Below the pieces are notes generated by a model. It did not search any database. It was not told the origin of the DNA and was given only the letters and a program-made list of their open reading frames with translations. From a bacterium (GTDB lineage: Bacteria > Electryoneota > Electryoneia > Electryoneales > Electryoneaceae): a stretch of DNA of 64,000 nt. How positions within the stretch are numbered: position 1 is the stretch's first letter; each line of letters opens with the position of its first letter. Where the stretch lies: assembly GCA_020444265.1 (NCBI GenBank), contig JAHLLH010000002.1:609033-673032 (forward strand). Direction: 5' to 3'. Made by a program: the position numbers and the translations under genes. Shown here piece by piece: positions 10,032-23,794 of this stretch.

Positions 10032-10142
10032 CCGTCAGGTCCTAAGTGAAACGGTGACCTGACGGTGTGTAGCACGGGCATCCTGCCCGTGCATCGCACC
10101 CGAAGGGCGCGAAAGGTGTGTCGGATCTAAGGATCCGACACA
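10032..10142 (+). repeat. Composite palindromic intergenic repeat, copy R2
   Basis: Same module order as R1: CCGTCAGGTC with GACCTGACGG (10032-10065), GCACGGGCA with TGCCCGTGC (10072-10092), a TCGC-type stem, and TGTGTCGGATC with GATCCGACACA (10117-10142). The last stem differs from R1 by an A-to-G change on one arm and the matching T-to-C change on the other. This compensatory change argues that the stem itself is maintained. Confidence 0.85.
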
Positions 10143-10201
10143 ACCGAGGATATTCGTTCAAGACCCGACAGAACAGATCGTACCGATCAAGGAGTGACGT
10201 T

Positions 10202-12409
10202 TTGAAACTGGCCGCCATAAAAAAAGTGACCCGACTCGCCTTGTTTTTCCTCTTCCTCGGGATTCTTTGCGGAGCATCTCAAACCTTCGCCCAGGAGTTT
10301 ATGGTCGGGGCGGATGTTTCTTCGCTGCCTTCGGTCGAGGACAATGGTGGCCAGTTTTTTGATGAAGGTGAGGAAGGAGATCTGCTGGAGATCATGCAGG
10401 ATCATGGCTACAACTGGATGCGTCTCAAAATCTGGCACACGCCGGACGAGCCTTACAACGATCTGGAACGGGTCCGTCTTCTGGGTCAGCGGATCAAGAA
10501 CCTCGACCTGAATTTCCTGCTCGACTTCCACTACTCAGACACATGGGCCGACCCGGGTAGTCAGGATATTCCTTCGGCATGGGTCGGTATCCCTTTCGAG
10601 GCGATGGTGGACTCGATGTACAACTACACTTACGTGGTGATGACCACCCTGCGTGACTCGGGTGCCATGCCCGATATGGTTCAGATCGGTAATGAAATCA
10701 ACTGCGGCATGCTCTGGCCCGTGGGTAACATCTGCGGCGGAAACAACACCCCGGAACAGTGGTCCCAGCTTGGGCAGCTTATTGGTGCGGCGATTCAGGC
10801 GGTTGATGATAGCGAAGGGGAGAACGACGACGTACAAATCATGATTCACCACGCCAATGGTCACCCCAATTTCCTCCAAGGCCTGCTGGACGAGGGGCTG
10901 ACCATTGATTACTACGCCCGTTCCTATTACCCGACCTGGCATGGCACGATTGACGAGCTCGAAGACAACCTGACGACCCTCGCCAACCAGTTTGACCAGG
11001 GGATTGTGGTAGTGGAAACCGCCTACCTCTGGACAACAGATTGGGCGGACGGCACGAATAATGTTTTCTGGACCGATGATGTGGTTCCCGGCTACCCGGC
11101 ATCCGTCGCTGGTCAAACCAACCTGATGTATGCAGTTCGCGCAGCCGTGCAGAATCTCCCGGATGACCAGGGCAAGGGTGTTTTCTATTGGGAACCGGCC
11201 TGGATCACGACCGAAACACGTGGCACACCTTGGGAGAACGCCTGCCTGTTTGATTTCGAGGGCAACGCGCTTTCCTCGCTCGACGCCCTCGCGCGTGATA
11301 TTTCCGACTGGCCGACCTCAACTCTGACCATGCGTATCAACACCTCCAGTGTCCTCGACACCTTCCGTTCCAACGACATCCTGCAAATTCGCGGTGAGGT
11401 GTACGGCTTGACCGGGGAACGTCTCATTGACGGTCGCCGCCTTTCCTGGGGCGATGATTCACGTCTCCTGCCCGAGTATGCGGGTGATGAAGTCTGGGAG
11501 ATCGAGATTCCCCTCTATGTCGGCGATACCCTCTCCTACAAGTTCTGGACTGGCTTCACTCTGTGGGATCCCACTCATCAACGTCTCGGATGGGAAGGGC
11601 CAGTCACCCCGCCGGTTGAGTTTGACAACAACACTCGGATGGTGGTCGCGGGGGAGAACGATACCACCATCGCCCTGCAATTTGTCAATGGTTCCGGCGC
11701 GACAGTCGAGCAGTACTGGCGACCCTTTGACGTTGATGAGGACTCGCTGACCGTGATGTATCGAGTCAACCTCGCGCGAGATATGGAACGTGGCACATTC
11801 AACCCTGATGCGGGCGACTTTGTCGCGGTGATGGGTAGCGCCCCCTTGATGATGAACAGCTTGCACGTTATGCAACGTGAAGAGTTCAGCGTCGCAGATG
11901 GTTCCTTCTGGTCGCTCGGCGTCAAAATGGCGCGTGCCGAGATCGAGGGCGACTTGGACATCAGCTTCACCTATGTCGTCATGCACACGGATGGCACGCG
12001 GGAGACAGAAAACCTGACCCGCGAATACACCTTCGCCGAGAATTACCCCGAAGAGATCGCCTCCGTCCCCTGGGTCTTCTTCAACAACGGTTTGGAGGTG
12101 GGGATTGGGGACGCTGGGCAGGATAAACCGCTGACCCCGACCCTGCTGGATGCCTGGCCGAATCCCTTTAACGCGACCGTACGTCTCAGCTATTCCCTCG
12201 ATGTCGCATCGAATGTCAGCCTTGCCGTCTACAACCTGCTCGGGCAGGAAGTCCGTCTGCTGCGCACGGCTCGTCAGACTGCAGGTCAACACCAGGTGGT
12301 CTGGGATGGGGCGGATTATGCGGGCCAAGGTCTGCCCTCGGGTATCTACTTCGTGACCCTGACCACTAATGCCGCCACAGTCAACAAGAAAGTGCTCCTG
12401 CTACGCTAG
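10202..12409 (+). CDS. Secreted arabinogalactan endo-beta-1,4-galactanase (GH53) with binding module and sorting domain
   Basis: 735 residues from a TTG start at 10202, chosen because AAGGAG lies seven bases upstream and a signal peptide (ending QTFAQ) begins at once; the longer frame from 10118 runs through the repeat R2. The GH53 barrel spans about 30-380 with LDFHYSDTWADP, the acid/base Glu165 in QIGNEI, the nucleophile Glu272 in VVETAYLW, and YWEPAW. Residues about 390-600 repeat the binding module of the upstream protein (YKFWTGF, DTTIALQFVNGS, EQYWRPF). The end (AWPNPFNATVRLSY ... VYNLLGQEV ... GIYFVTL) is a FlgD-like sorting domain. The enzyme would cut beta-1,4-galactan outside the cell into galacto-oligosaccharides. 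Confidence 0.93.
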   Translation: MKLAAIKKVTRLALFFLFLGILCGASQTFAQEFMVGADVSSLPSVEDNGGQFFDEGEEGDLLEIMQDHGYNWMRLKIWHTPDEPYNDLERVRLLGQRIKNLDLNFLLDFHYSDTWADPGSQDIPSAWVGIPFEAMVDSMYNYTYVVMTTLRDSGAMPDMVQIGNEINCGMLWPVGNICGGNNTPEQWSQLGQLIGAAIQAVDDSEGENDDVQIMIHHANGHPNFLQGLLDEGLTIDYYARSYYPTWHGTIDELEDNLTTLANQFDQGIVVVETAYLWTTDWADGTNNVFWTDDVVPGYPASVAGQTNLMYAVRAAVQNLPDDQGKGVFYWEPAWITTETRGTPWENACLFDFEGNALSSLDALARDISDWPTSTLTMRINTSSVLDTFRSNDILQIRGEVYGLTGERLIDGRRLSWGDDSRLLPEYAGDEVWEIEIPLYVGDTLSYKFWTGFTLWDPTHQRLGWEGPVTPPVEFDNNTRMVVAGENDTTIALQFVNGSGATVEQYWRPFDVDEDSLTVMYRVNLARDMERGTFNPDAGDFVAVMGSAPLMMNSLHVMQREEFSVADGSFWSLGVKMARAEIEGDLDISFTYVVMHTDGTRETENLTREYTFAENYPEEIASVPWVFFNNGLEVGIGDAGQDKPLTPTLLDAWPNPFNATVRLSYSLDVASNVSLAVYNLLGQEVRLLRTARQTAGQHQVVWDGADYAGQGLPSGIYFVTLTTNAATVNKKVLLLR

Positions 12410-12424
12410 CGGGAGGGAGGATGC

Positions 12425-17280
<4,856 letters not shown>

Positions 17281-17307
17281 TTGTTGAACGAGGAATCGAG
17301 GAAAAAC

Positions 17308-18342
17308 ATGCTGAAACGAGTACCCACCTTGAAGGATCTGGCGGCGGAATGCGGTGTGTCGGTCTCAACCGTCTCGCGCGCCTTGCAGGGGCATGCTTCG
17401 ATCAGCGAGGCGACCATCCACCGCATCCAGACCCTCGCCGCTCAACGTGGATACGTGCCCAATGGTGTTGCACGAGGTCTGCGTCACAAAAACACCCGAA
17501 CCATCGGGGTGCTGGTGCCTGAAATCCGTCACGACTTCTTCTCCTCGGCGATTGACGGCATAGAGGAAGTGGCGTTTGGCAAAGGATATACGGTTCACAT
17601 CGCGAAGTCGGATGAAGAGTACCAGCGTGAGGTGATGAATACCCTCAGCTTCAGCTCTAATCGTGTCGCCGGGGTAATTGCCTCTGTATCCCAGAACACC
17701 AAAGATGGCGAGCACTTCCAGCGTCTGATCGACGCCGGGATTCCCGTTGTCCTGTTCGACCGTATTCTGGACGACTTGAACGTCCACAAGGTGATTATCG
17801 ATGATTATTCTGCCGCTTTCCGTGCGGTGACACATTTGGTGAAGTCAGGCTACACTCGCATCGCCCACCTTGCTGGTCCCGATCATCTCAATATTGCACG
17901 GGAACGTCTCCGTGGCTACACCGAAGCCCTGCTGGCGGCGCATCTGCCGGTGGAATCTGCGATGATCCAACCGTGCGAGTTGTCCGAAGAAGGAGGACAG
18001 GCCGGCATGCAGGAACTTCTCGGCCTGCCGAAACCACCGGACGCGGTTTTTGCGGTCAACGATCCGGTTGCGGTGGGTGCACACATGCAGATTCGTCACT
18101 CCGGCTTATCCATGCCGGATGATATCGGGCTGATGGGCTTTTCCAACAACCCGATTACACAGCTGATCGACCCGCCGTTGACCACGACTGATCAGCACGG
18201 CTATGAGCTGGGACGGAAGGCGGCGAAGATTCTGCTCGGTCTCATCAAGCAGGGAGCGAATGCTGATAAACCGGAGACGCACATTGTGCCAAGTACCTTT
18301 ATTGAGCGGGCTTCCTCGCAACGAACCCCTTTAACGGTGTAG
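17308..18342 (+). CDS. LacI-family transcriptional regulator
   Basis: 344 residues from ATG 17308, with GAGGA five bases upstream; a TTG at 17281 in the same frame is less likely. The helix-turn-helix is at residues 7-27 (TLKDLAAECGVSVSTVSRAL), followed by the hinge helix and a periplasmic-binding-protein-like effector domain (TIGVLVPEI ... AVFAVNDPVAVGA ... IGLMGFSN). It lies inside the galactan operon, between beta-galactosidase and aldose epimerase, so galactose or a galacto-oligosaccharide is the likely effector and the surrounding operon the likely target. I could not identify its operator with confidence. Confidence 0.92.
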   Translation: MLKRVPTLKDLAAECGVSVSTVSRALQGHASISEATIHRIQTLAAQRGYVPNGVARGLRHKNTRTIGVLVPEIRHDFFSSAIDGIEEVAFGKGYTVHIAKSDEEYQREVMNTLSFSSNRVAGVIASVSQNTKDGEHFQRLIDAGIPVVLFDRILDDLNVHKVIIDDYSAAFRAVTHLVKSGYTRIAHLAGPDHLNIARERLRGYTEALLAAHLPVESAMIQPCELSEEGGQAGMQELLGLPKPPDAVFAVNDPVAVGAHMQIRHSGLSMPDDIGLMGFSNNPITQLIDPPLTTTDQHGYELGRKAAKILLGLIKQGANADKPETHIVPSTFIERASSQRTPLTV

Positions 18343-18350
18343 CTTGGCCC

Positions 18351-19466
18351 ATGTCTTTTTTGAACGAACCTGAGAACACATCAGGAACGAAGGGAGTCAC
18401 CATCCAGCGTGGCCTCTTTGGCCGTCTGCCGGATGGTCAGGAGGTCAGCACCTTCCGTCTGGTTGCCGAAAATGGTTCGTCTGTAACGTTCAGCGAGTAT
18501 GGCTCTGCGCTGGTGTCGATCCAGATGCCGGACCGTTCGGGCAATCTTGGCGATGTCATTCTTGGCTACCCCACCCTCGAACAGTATCTCGAGGATCCCT
18601 GGTACATGGGGGCGGTAGTAGGACGATTTGCCAATCGGATTGGTGAGGCATCATTCCAGCTGAACGGCAGCCGGATCGAATTGACGCCCAACCAGCCGCC
18701 ACATCATCTGCACGGTGGCTTGAACGGCTTCAATAAAAAGTTGTGGAAGGGAGAAATACTGAACCACCCCGAGGGGCCGTCCCTGCGCATGACCTGTTTG
18801 AGTCCTCATGGCGAGGAGGGGTATCCGGGGACGATGAAGGTGAGCATGATCGCCACCATGACCAAACCGGGTGAATTGCAGCTTCTGCTCCAGGCCGAGA
18901 GCGATCGTGATACGATTGTCAACCTGACGATGCACCCCTATTTCAATCTTGCTGGGAACGGCGGGAATATCCTCGATCACAAGCTGCAAATCGAATCGTC
19001 ATCTTACCTCGAACTGGATCACGATGGCATCCCCACCGGTGCCAAAAAACCGGCGGAAGGGAGTCCTTTCGATTTTTGCAGCGCTCGCAGGATCGGTGAG
19101 CGGATTGAGGACGACTCTCAGCAGTTGTCCTGGGCTGGTGGGTACGACCACTGCTTTGTCTGGCAAAGCGGGGCACGCGAGCTGAAACGGCTTGCTCGGG
19201 TTGAAGAACATTTATCCGGGCGCAGTCTTGAGTTGTTTTCTACAGCCCTTGGCGTCCAATTTTACAGTGGCAATTTCCTTGGGGTTGACGCACCGTCGCA
19301 GGCTCTCGAACGGTACAAGCCGCGACAGGGTTTCTGCCTGGAACCACAGGCATGGCCTGATGCACCCAACCATAAAGCATTTCCGGATGTGATGCTGCGT
19401 CCTGGTGAATTGTATTCCCACAGAATCGTCTACCGGTTCGGAGCAACGTCAGTCAGCGAAGGTTGA
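18351..19466 (+). CDS. galM: Aldose 1-epimerase (galactose mutarotase)
   Basis: 371 residues. The family landmarks are present: GRFANRIG, the substrate-binding HHLHGG, the catalytic histidine in MHPYFNLAG, and the catalytic glutamate in CLEPQAWPDAPNH. It converts beta-D-galactose, the form released by beta-galactosidase, to the alpha anomer used by galactokinase. There is no signal peptide, so it acts in the cytoplasm. The start is eight bases after the regulator's stop codon and has only a weak ribosome-binding site, suggesting coupled translation. Confidence 0.93.
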   Translation: MSFLNEPENTSGTKGVTIQRGLFGRLPDGQEVSTFRLVAENGSSVTFSEYGSALVSIQMPDRSGNLGDVILGYPTLEQYLEDPWYMGAVVGRFANRIGEASFQLNGSRIELTPNQPPHHLHGGLNGFNKKLWKGEILNHPEGPSLRMTCLSPHGEEGYPGTMKVSMIATMTKPGELQLLLQAESDRDTIVNLTMHPYFNLAGNGGNILDHKLQIESSSYLELDHDGIPTGAKKPAEGSPFDFCSARRIGERIEDDSQQLSWAGGYDHCFVWQSGARELKRLARVEEHLSGRSLELFSTALGVQFYSGNFLGVDAPSQALERYKPRQGFCLEPQAWPDAPNHKAFPDVMLRPGELYSHRIVYRFGATSVSEG

Positions 19467-19501
19467 GCCCACGCGTACCCGCGTAAGCGAAGGAGCACAC
19501 G

Positions 19502-21037
19502 ATGGAACTGAGTTTTGTGGACATTGCCTTTTTCCTCCTCTTCTTTGTCATCGTTGTCGGTGTCAGCATGTACAAGAGCAGGAAGGAAGAGACGGGGGAG
19601 GATTTCTTCCTCGCGGGACGCAGCCTGTTGTGGCCGATGGTCGGCCTTTCGCTGATCGCAGCGAACATCTCGACAGAACAGATTGTTGGGATGGCGGGGC
19701 AGGGCGCGGGCAATGTCGGCATGGCGGTTGCCAGCTATGAGTGGATGGCGGCGATCACCCTGGTTTTTGTTGCCTTCTTCTTCCTTCCGCGTTTCCTGAG
19801 GTCCGGCATCTATACGATGCCTGAGTTCCTCGAGTATCGTTTCAACCCCGCGTCACGAACCTTGATGGCGGTTTACACTCTGATCATTTATGTCGGTGTG
19901 ACCATTGCCTCTGTCATCTACTCCGGCGCCCTGACCATCAATACGATTTTCGGGATGAGCCTGGTTAAAGCGGTCTGGCTGATCGGTGGGATCGCAGCAT
20001 TGTATACGATTTGGGGCGGGTTGAAAGCAGTCGCTTGGGCCGATCTGTTCCAGGGCGGTGCACTCATCATCGGCGGGATTGTGGTGCTGATTGTCGGGAT
20101 GAAAGCGGTCGGTGGCTATGATGCGTTCGTCACCACGAATGCCGACCGGATGCACATGATTCTGCCGAAGGATCATCCGGTCATTCCCTGGACCGCGCTG
20201 GTCATCGGACTCTGGATTCCGAATTTCTATTACTGGGGCCTGAACCAGTACATCACCCAGCGAACCCTCGCTGCTCAGTCGTTGAAGCAGGGCCAGCTCG
20301 GCATCCTCTTCGCTGCAGCACTGAAGCTGTTGATACCCTTTATCGTCATCTTCCCCGGCATCATCGCCTTGCAGCTCTATGGCAACCAGATGGAAACACC
20401 GGATGCGGCCTATCCGCTGCTGATCCGTAACCTGATCCCGATCGGCATCCGTGGTTTCATCTTCGCAGCGATTGCCGGCGCGGTGATCAGTTCGCTGGCC
20501 TCGATGCTCAACTCGGCCTCGACTATCTTCACGATGGACATCTATAAACGGCTCCTCAAAGCGGATGTCAGCCAGCGTGGGCTGGTAACGATGGGTCGTC
20601 TTATAACGGCGGTCCTGGTGGTGCTCGGCTGCCTGATCGCTCCCCACCTCGGCGATCCACGTTTCAAGGGCATCTTTAACTATATCCAGGAGTTTCAGGG
20701 CTTTGTCAGTCCCGGTATCCTCGCTGCCTTCATCTTCGGTCTGGCCGTCAAACGCAGCCCGGCTGCTGCGGGTGTGACCGCCCTGGTTGCCAGCCCGGTG
20801 ATTTACGGCATCCTCTACTTCGCGGTCAACGAAATGGCTTTCCTCAATCGGATGGCGATCACCTTTGGTGTCATCCTGGTACTGATGACCATCATCACGA
20901 TGGTCAAGCCGCTCTCTTCACCAGTGGTCATGCCGGTCCGAAAGGGCTTCGAGGATATCACTCTGCGTCCCGCGGTGAAGTGGTTCGGAATCGGTGTGAT
21001 TATCGCGACGCTTGTGCTGTACGGGATTTACTGGTAA
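19502..21037 (+). CDS. Sodium/solute symporter (SSS family), probable galactose transporter
   Basis: 511 residues with about 13-14 hydrophobic segments. The N-terminal motif DFFLAGRSLLWPMVGLSLIAANIS and the following EQIVGMAGQG match the sugar branch of the SSS family (SglT-like). A central WGLNQYITQRTLAAQSL segment is also typical of that branch. The gene lies between galM and galT, so Na+-coupled galactose uptake across the inner membrane is the likely job. AAGGAG precedes the ATG. Confidence 0.9.
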   Translation: MELSFVDIAFFLLFFVIVVGVSMYKSRKEETGEDFFLAGRSLLWPMVGLSLIAANISTEQIVGMAGQGAGNVGMAVASYEWMAAITLVFVAFFFLPRFLRSGIYTMPEFLEYRFNPASRTLMAVYTLIIYVGVTIASVIYSGALTINTIFGMSLVKAVWLIGGIAALYTIWGGLKAVAWADLFQGGALIIGGIVVLIVGMKAVGGYDAFVTTNADRMHMILPKDHPVIPWTALVIGLWIPNFYYWGLNQYITQRTLAAQSLKQGQLGILFAAALKLLIPFIVIFPGIIALQLYGNQMETPDAAYPLLIRNLIPIGIRGFIFAAIAGAVISSLASMLNSASTIFTMDIYKRLLKADVSQRGLVTMGRLITAVLVVLGCLIAPHLGDPRFKGIFNYIQEFQGFVSPGILAAFIFGLAVKRSPAAAGVTALVASPVIYGILYFAVNEMAFLNRMAITFGVILVLMTIITMVKPLSSPVVMPVRKGFEDITLRPAVKWFGIGVIIATLVLYGIYW

Positions 21038-21070
21038 TCAGGAGGTTCCGCCCGGTCTCCCGACCTGGCG

Positions 21071-21222
21071 GAAATCAGTCAGGTCAGGAGACCTGACTGA
21101 ACGGATACAGAGTTGTGTCAGATCCTCAGATCTGCCACACGATTCGCGCGCTTGGCGCGCGATGCACGGGCAGGATGCCCGTGCTACACACCGTCAGATC
21201 ACCGCTTCGCTAAGGACCTGAC
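21071..21222 (-). repeat. Composite palindromic intergenic repeat, copy R3 (inverted)
   Basis: The gap between the symporter and galT carries the same modules as R1 and R2 in reverse order. They are a GTCAGGTC/GACCTGAC stem (about 21076-21100), TGTGTCAGATC with a one-mismatch partner (21114-21139), TCGCGCGC with GCGCGCGA (21144-21162), GCACGGGCA with TGCCCGTGC (21164-21184), and a CCGTCAGRTC/GACCTGACGG stem (about 21191-21224). The TCGC stem again differs from R1 on both arms in a pair-preserving way. Confidence 0.85.
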
Positions 21223-21296
21223 GGAACAGAGTATGTGTCAGACGTGGGCTTCTGCCACAACAGTTGGAGAGGAGTAAGCAAGAGGTGATCGGCAGC

Positions 21297-22349
21297 ATGC
21301 AGCAAGAGTGGGCAGATCAACCGCATCGACGGACCAATCCGTTGACCGGAGAGACGATTCTCGTCTCCGCACACCGGACCAAGCGTCCCTGGCTGGGTCA
21401 AGTGGAGAAACTGCCGGTGGCTGAACTGCCGGCGCATGATCCGGACTGCTACCTCTGTCCGGGTGGGAAACGTGCCGGCGGCGAGACCAACCCGGAATTT
21501 GAGGGTCCGTTTGTCTTCACAAATGATTTCCCCGCCCTACTGCCGGAGGAGACCTCGATCGGCGTCACAAAGGATGAGCTCTTCCACGCTGAACCGACAC
21601 GTGGCACGGCTCGGGTGATCTGCTTTTCCCCTCGTCACGATCTGACCCTGCCGGAACTACCGCTCGATGCGATTCGTAAGGTGGTCGACACCTGGGTCGA
21701 GCAGGCGCGGGAGCTGGGAAAAGAGTATCGCTGGGTGCAGATCTTCGAAAACAAGGGCGAGATGATGGGCTGCTCGAACCCCCATCCTCACTGCCAGATC
21801 TGGGCCGGGGATGCTTTACCCACCCTTCCTGCGAAAGAGGATGAGCATCAGGCGGATTGGTACGCGAAACACGGTACCGTGCTGCTCGAGCAGGTCCGGG
21901 ACCGAGAGCTTGAGCTACAGGAACGGATTGTGGTCGAGAACGACAACTGGCTCTTTCTTGTCCCTTTCTGGGCGGCTTGGCCTTATGAGGTGTTGCTGCT
22001 GCCCAAGCAGCGGGTCCGTCGCTTTGACGATCTGGACGATGCAATGCGCACCACTCTTGCTGACATTCTGAAACAGATGCTGGCGAAGTACGACAACCTC
22101 TTCGGGATTTCCTTTCCCTACAGCATGGGATGGCATGGGGCACCCTATCCGGTCGATTCGCCATCGGACCATTGGCTCTTCCACGCACATGCCTACCCGC
22201 CGCTCTTGCGTTCGGCCACCGTGCGAAAATTCATGGTTGGCTACGAAATGCTGGCAGAGTCGCAACGAGATCTGACGCCGGAACAGGCCGCGCAACGTCT
22301 CCGTGAACAACCCGTAACCCTCAACCGAACCGGACACTCCGATGACTAG
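21297..22349 (+). CDS. galT: Galactose-1-phosphate uridylyltransferase
   Basis: 350 residues from ATG 21297. That start leaves eight residues before PHRRTNPLTGE, as in E. coli GalT; GTG 21285 and TTG 21264 are in-frame alternatives, and a purine-rich tract (GGAGAGGAG) lies upstream of them. The zinc-site cysteines (CYLCPGG) and the active-site SNPHPHCQIW are present, with Cys where E. coli has Gly after the second His. It exchanges UDP between UDP-glucose and galactose-1-phosphate. The gene overlaps galK by eight bases. Confidence 0.93.
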   Translation: MQQEWADQPHRRTNPLTGETILVSAHRTKRPWLGQVEKLPVAELPAHDPDCYLCPGGKRAGGETNPEFEGPFVFTNDFPALLPEETSIGVTKDELFHAEPTRGTARVICFSPRHDLTLPELPLDAIRKVVDTWVEQARELGKEYRWVQIFENKGEMMGCSNPHPHCQIWAGDALPTLPAKEDEHQADWYAKHGTVLLEQVRDRELELQERIVVENDNWLFLVPFWAAWPYEVLLLPKQRVRRFDDLDDAMRTTLADILKQMLAKYDNLFGISFPYSMGWHGAPYPVDSPSDHWLFHAHAYPPLLRSATVRKFMVGYEMLAESQRDLTPEQAAQRLREQPVTLNRTGHSDD

Positions 22350-23604
22350 CATCGCCAGCCTGGCTGATCTCTACGCCTCCGACATGCAGCCGGAACAGAT
22401 GGCACGATACCAGACCCTCGCGAACAAGCTGATCGAGCGGACCGGCGTGAGAGAGGGTGTCCGTTTCATCTCCACTCCGGGCCGTACCGAGCTTGGCGGT
22501 AACCACACGGATCACAACCAGGGAAAAGTGCTGTGCGCAGCAGTGCAGCAGGATATGGTCGCGGCGGTGCAGGCGCGTGATGATAACCATGTTCGCTTTG
22601 AATCCGTCGGGTTTGGCGAGATGATCGAGATGTCGCTTGATGATTTGACTGCGCAGCCCGGTGAATCAGGGACCACCCAGGCGCTGATCCGCGGTGTTGC
22701 GGAGGGTCTTGTCCAACGAGATGCAAAGGTGGGCGGGTTCGATGCCGTGGTGGACAGCCATGTACCGGTAGGGTCGGGGCTATCTTCCTCGGCCAGCGTC
22801 GAAGTTCTGCTGGGTGGCATCTTGAACGCGCTCTACAATAAGTCCACGCTCGATCCGGTGGCCCTTGCGCAGGTCGGCCAGTATGCAGAAAACGTGCATT
22901 TCGACAAGCCTTGTGGCCTGATGGATCAGCTAGGCTGCGCTGTGGGCGGGATCATTTCCATCGACTTCAAGGAGACAAGCTCGCCTGTAATACGCAGAGT
23001 CAATGTGGATTTCTCTGCCACACCCTACACCCTCGCAGTCGTCGATACCGGAGGGAGCCATGACGATTTGACCGATGCCTATGCCTCCATCCCCAACGAG
23101 ATGAAAGCCGTCGCGAAGCTGTTCGGCAAGGATGTTTTGCGAGAAGTGGACCAGGAAGTGATTCCCGAGAAGATCGCTGAGATTCGCGAAAAACTGGGGG
23201 ATCGTTCCCTGTTGAGGATGCTTCATTTTTACCGTGAGAATCGGCGAGTTGAAGCGATGATGCGTGCACTGGAACGTCTCGATTTCGATGCCTACCTCGA
23301 TCAAGTCGCCTCCAGTGGTGCTTCCTCGACCGGAGCGTTGCAAAATATCATTCCTCCAGGTGAAGATGGCCGTGACCAGCCGACCGCCGTGGCTCTCGGC
23401 TATGCAAATGCCTTTTTTGAGCAGCGTGGACGAGGAGTTGGCCGCATTCACGGAGGCGGGTTTGCAGGCACAATTCAGGTCTTCGTACATCGCGATGATT
23501 ATGATGAGTTTCGTTCGCTTATGGAGTCCATATTCAACCGTGATTGTGTGAGCGAACTGATCGTACGCTCCATCGGGGTGACTGAGGTCCATCTTCCGGC
23601 GTAA
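22342..23604 (+). CDS. galK: Galactokinase
   Basis: 420 residues of the GHMP kinase superfamily. The galactokinase signature is GRTELGGNHTDHNQG (usually GRVNLIGEHTDY), so the usual Glu is Asn here, while His, Thr and Asp are kept. The ATP-binding loop is PVGSGLSSSASVEV and the C-terminal motif GRGVGRIHGGGFAG is present. It phosphorylates alpha-D-galactose for GalT. It is the last gene of the galactan/galactose run; a terminator follows 58 bases later. Confidence 0.92.
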   Translation: MTSIASLADLYASDMQPEQMARYQTLANKLIERTGVREGVRFISTPGRTELGGNHTDHNQGKVLCAAVQQDMVAAVQARDDNHVRFESVGFGEMIEMSLDDLTAQPGESGTTQALIRGVAEGLVQRDAKVGGFDAVVDSHVPVGSGLSSSASVEVLLGGILNALYNKSTLDPVALAQVGQYAENVHFDKPCGLMDQLGCAVGGIISIDFKETSSPVIRRVNVDFSATPYTLAVVDTGGSHDDLTDAYASIPNEMKAVAKLFGKDVLREVDQEVIPEKIAEIREKLGDRSLLRMLHFYRENRRVEAMMRALERLDFDAYLDQVASSGASSTGALQNIIPPGEDGRDQPTAVALGYANAFFEQRGRGVGRIHGGGFAGTIQVFVHRDDYDEFRSLMESIFNRDCVSELIVRSIGVTEVHLPA

Positions 23605-23661
23605 TCCTTCGCCCAGGTCAATCCCTTATTGTCACATATTAATTTCTATGGCATCTTGGAC

Positions 23662-23686
23662 AAAGACCCTGCATTATTGGGTCTTT
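23662..23686 (+). terminator. Rho-independent terminator after galK
   Basis: AAAGACCC (23662-23669) pairs with GGGTCTTT (23679-23686) around a nine-base loop, and a further T follows. It lies 58 bases past the galK stop and separates the sugar locus from the signalling genes. Nothing else was recognised in the remaining 190-base gap. Confidence 0.75.
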
Positions 23687-23794
23687 TCGTGATTGCCCTT
23701 GTCGCAGGTTTCGAGATCGTATTAGGTTACAGGGCATCTATCGCATCGCAAGCTACTGATATCTATTCACCATAATGAGTGGGACAATCGCTGG

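Noticed and set aside
7625-10142. CRISPR array or riboswitch for the intergenic repeats
   Set aside because: Copies are single, not regularly spaced, and made of nested palindromes of unequal length; no cas gene is present and no known riboswitch core was recognised.
10118-10201. N-terminal extension of the first GH53 frame
   Set aside because: It overlaps the palindromic repeat R2; the TTG at 10202 has AAGGAG at seven bases and starts the signal peptide.
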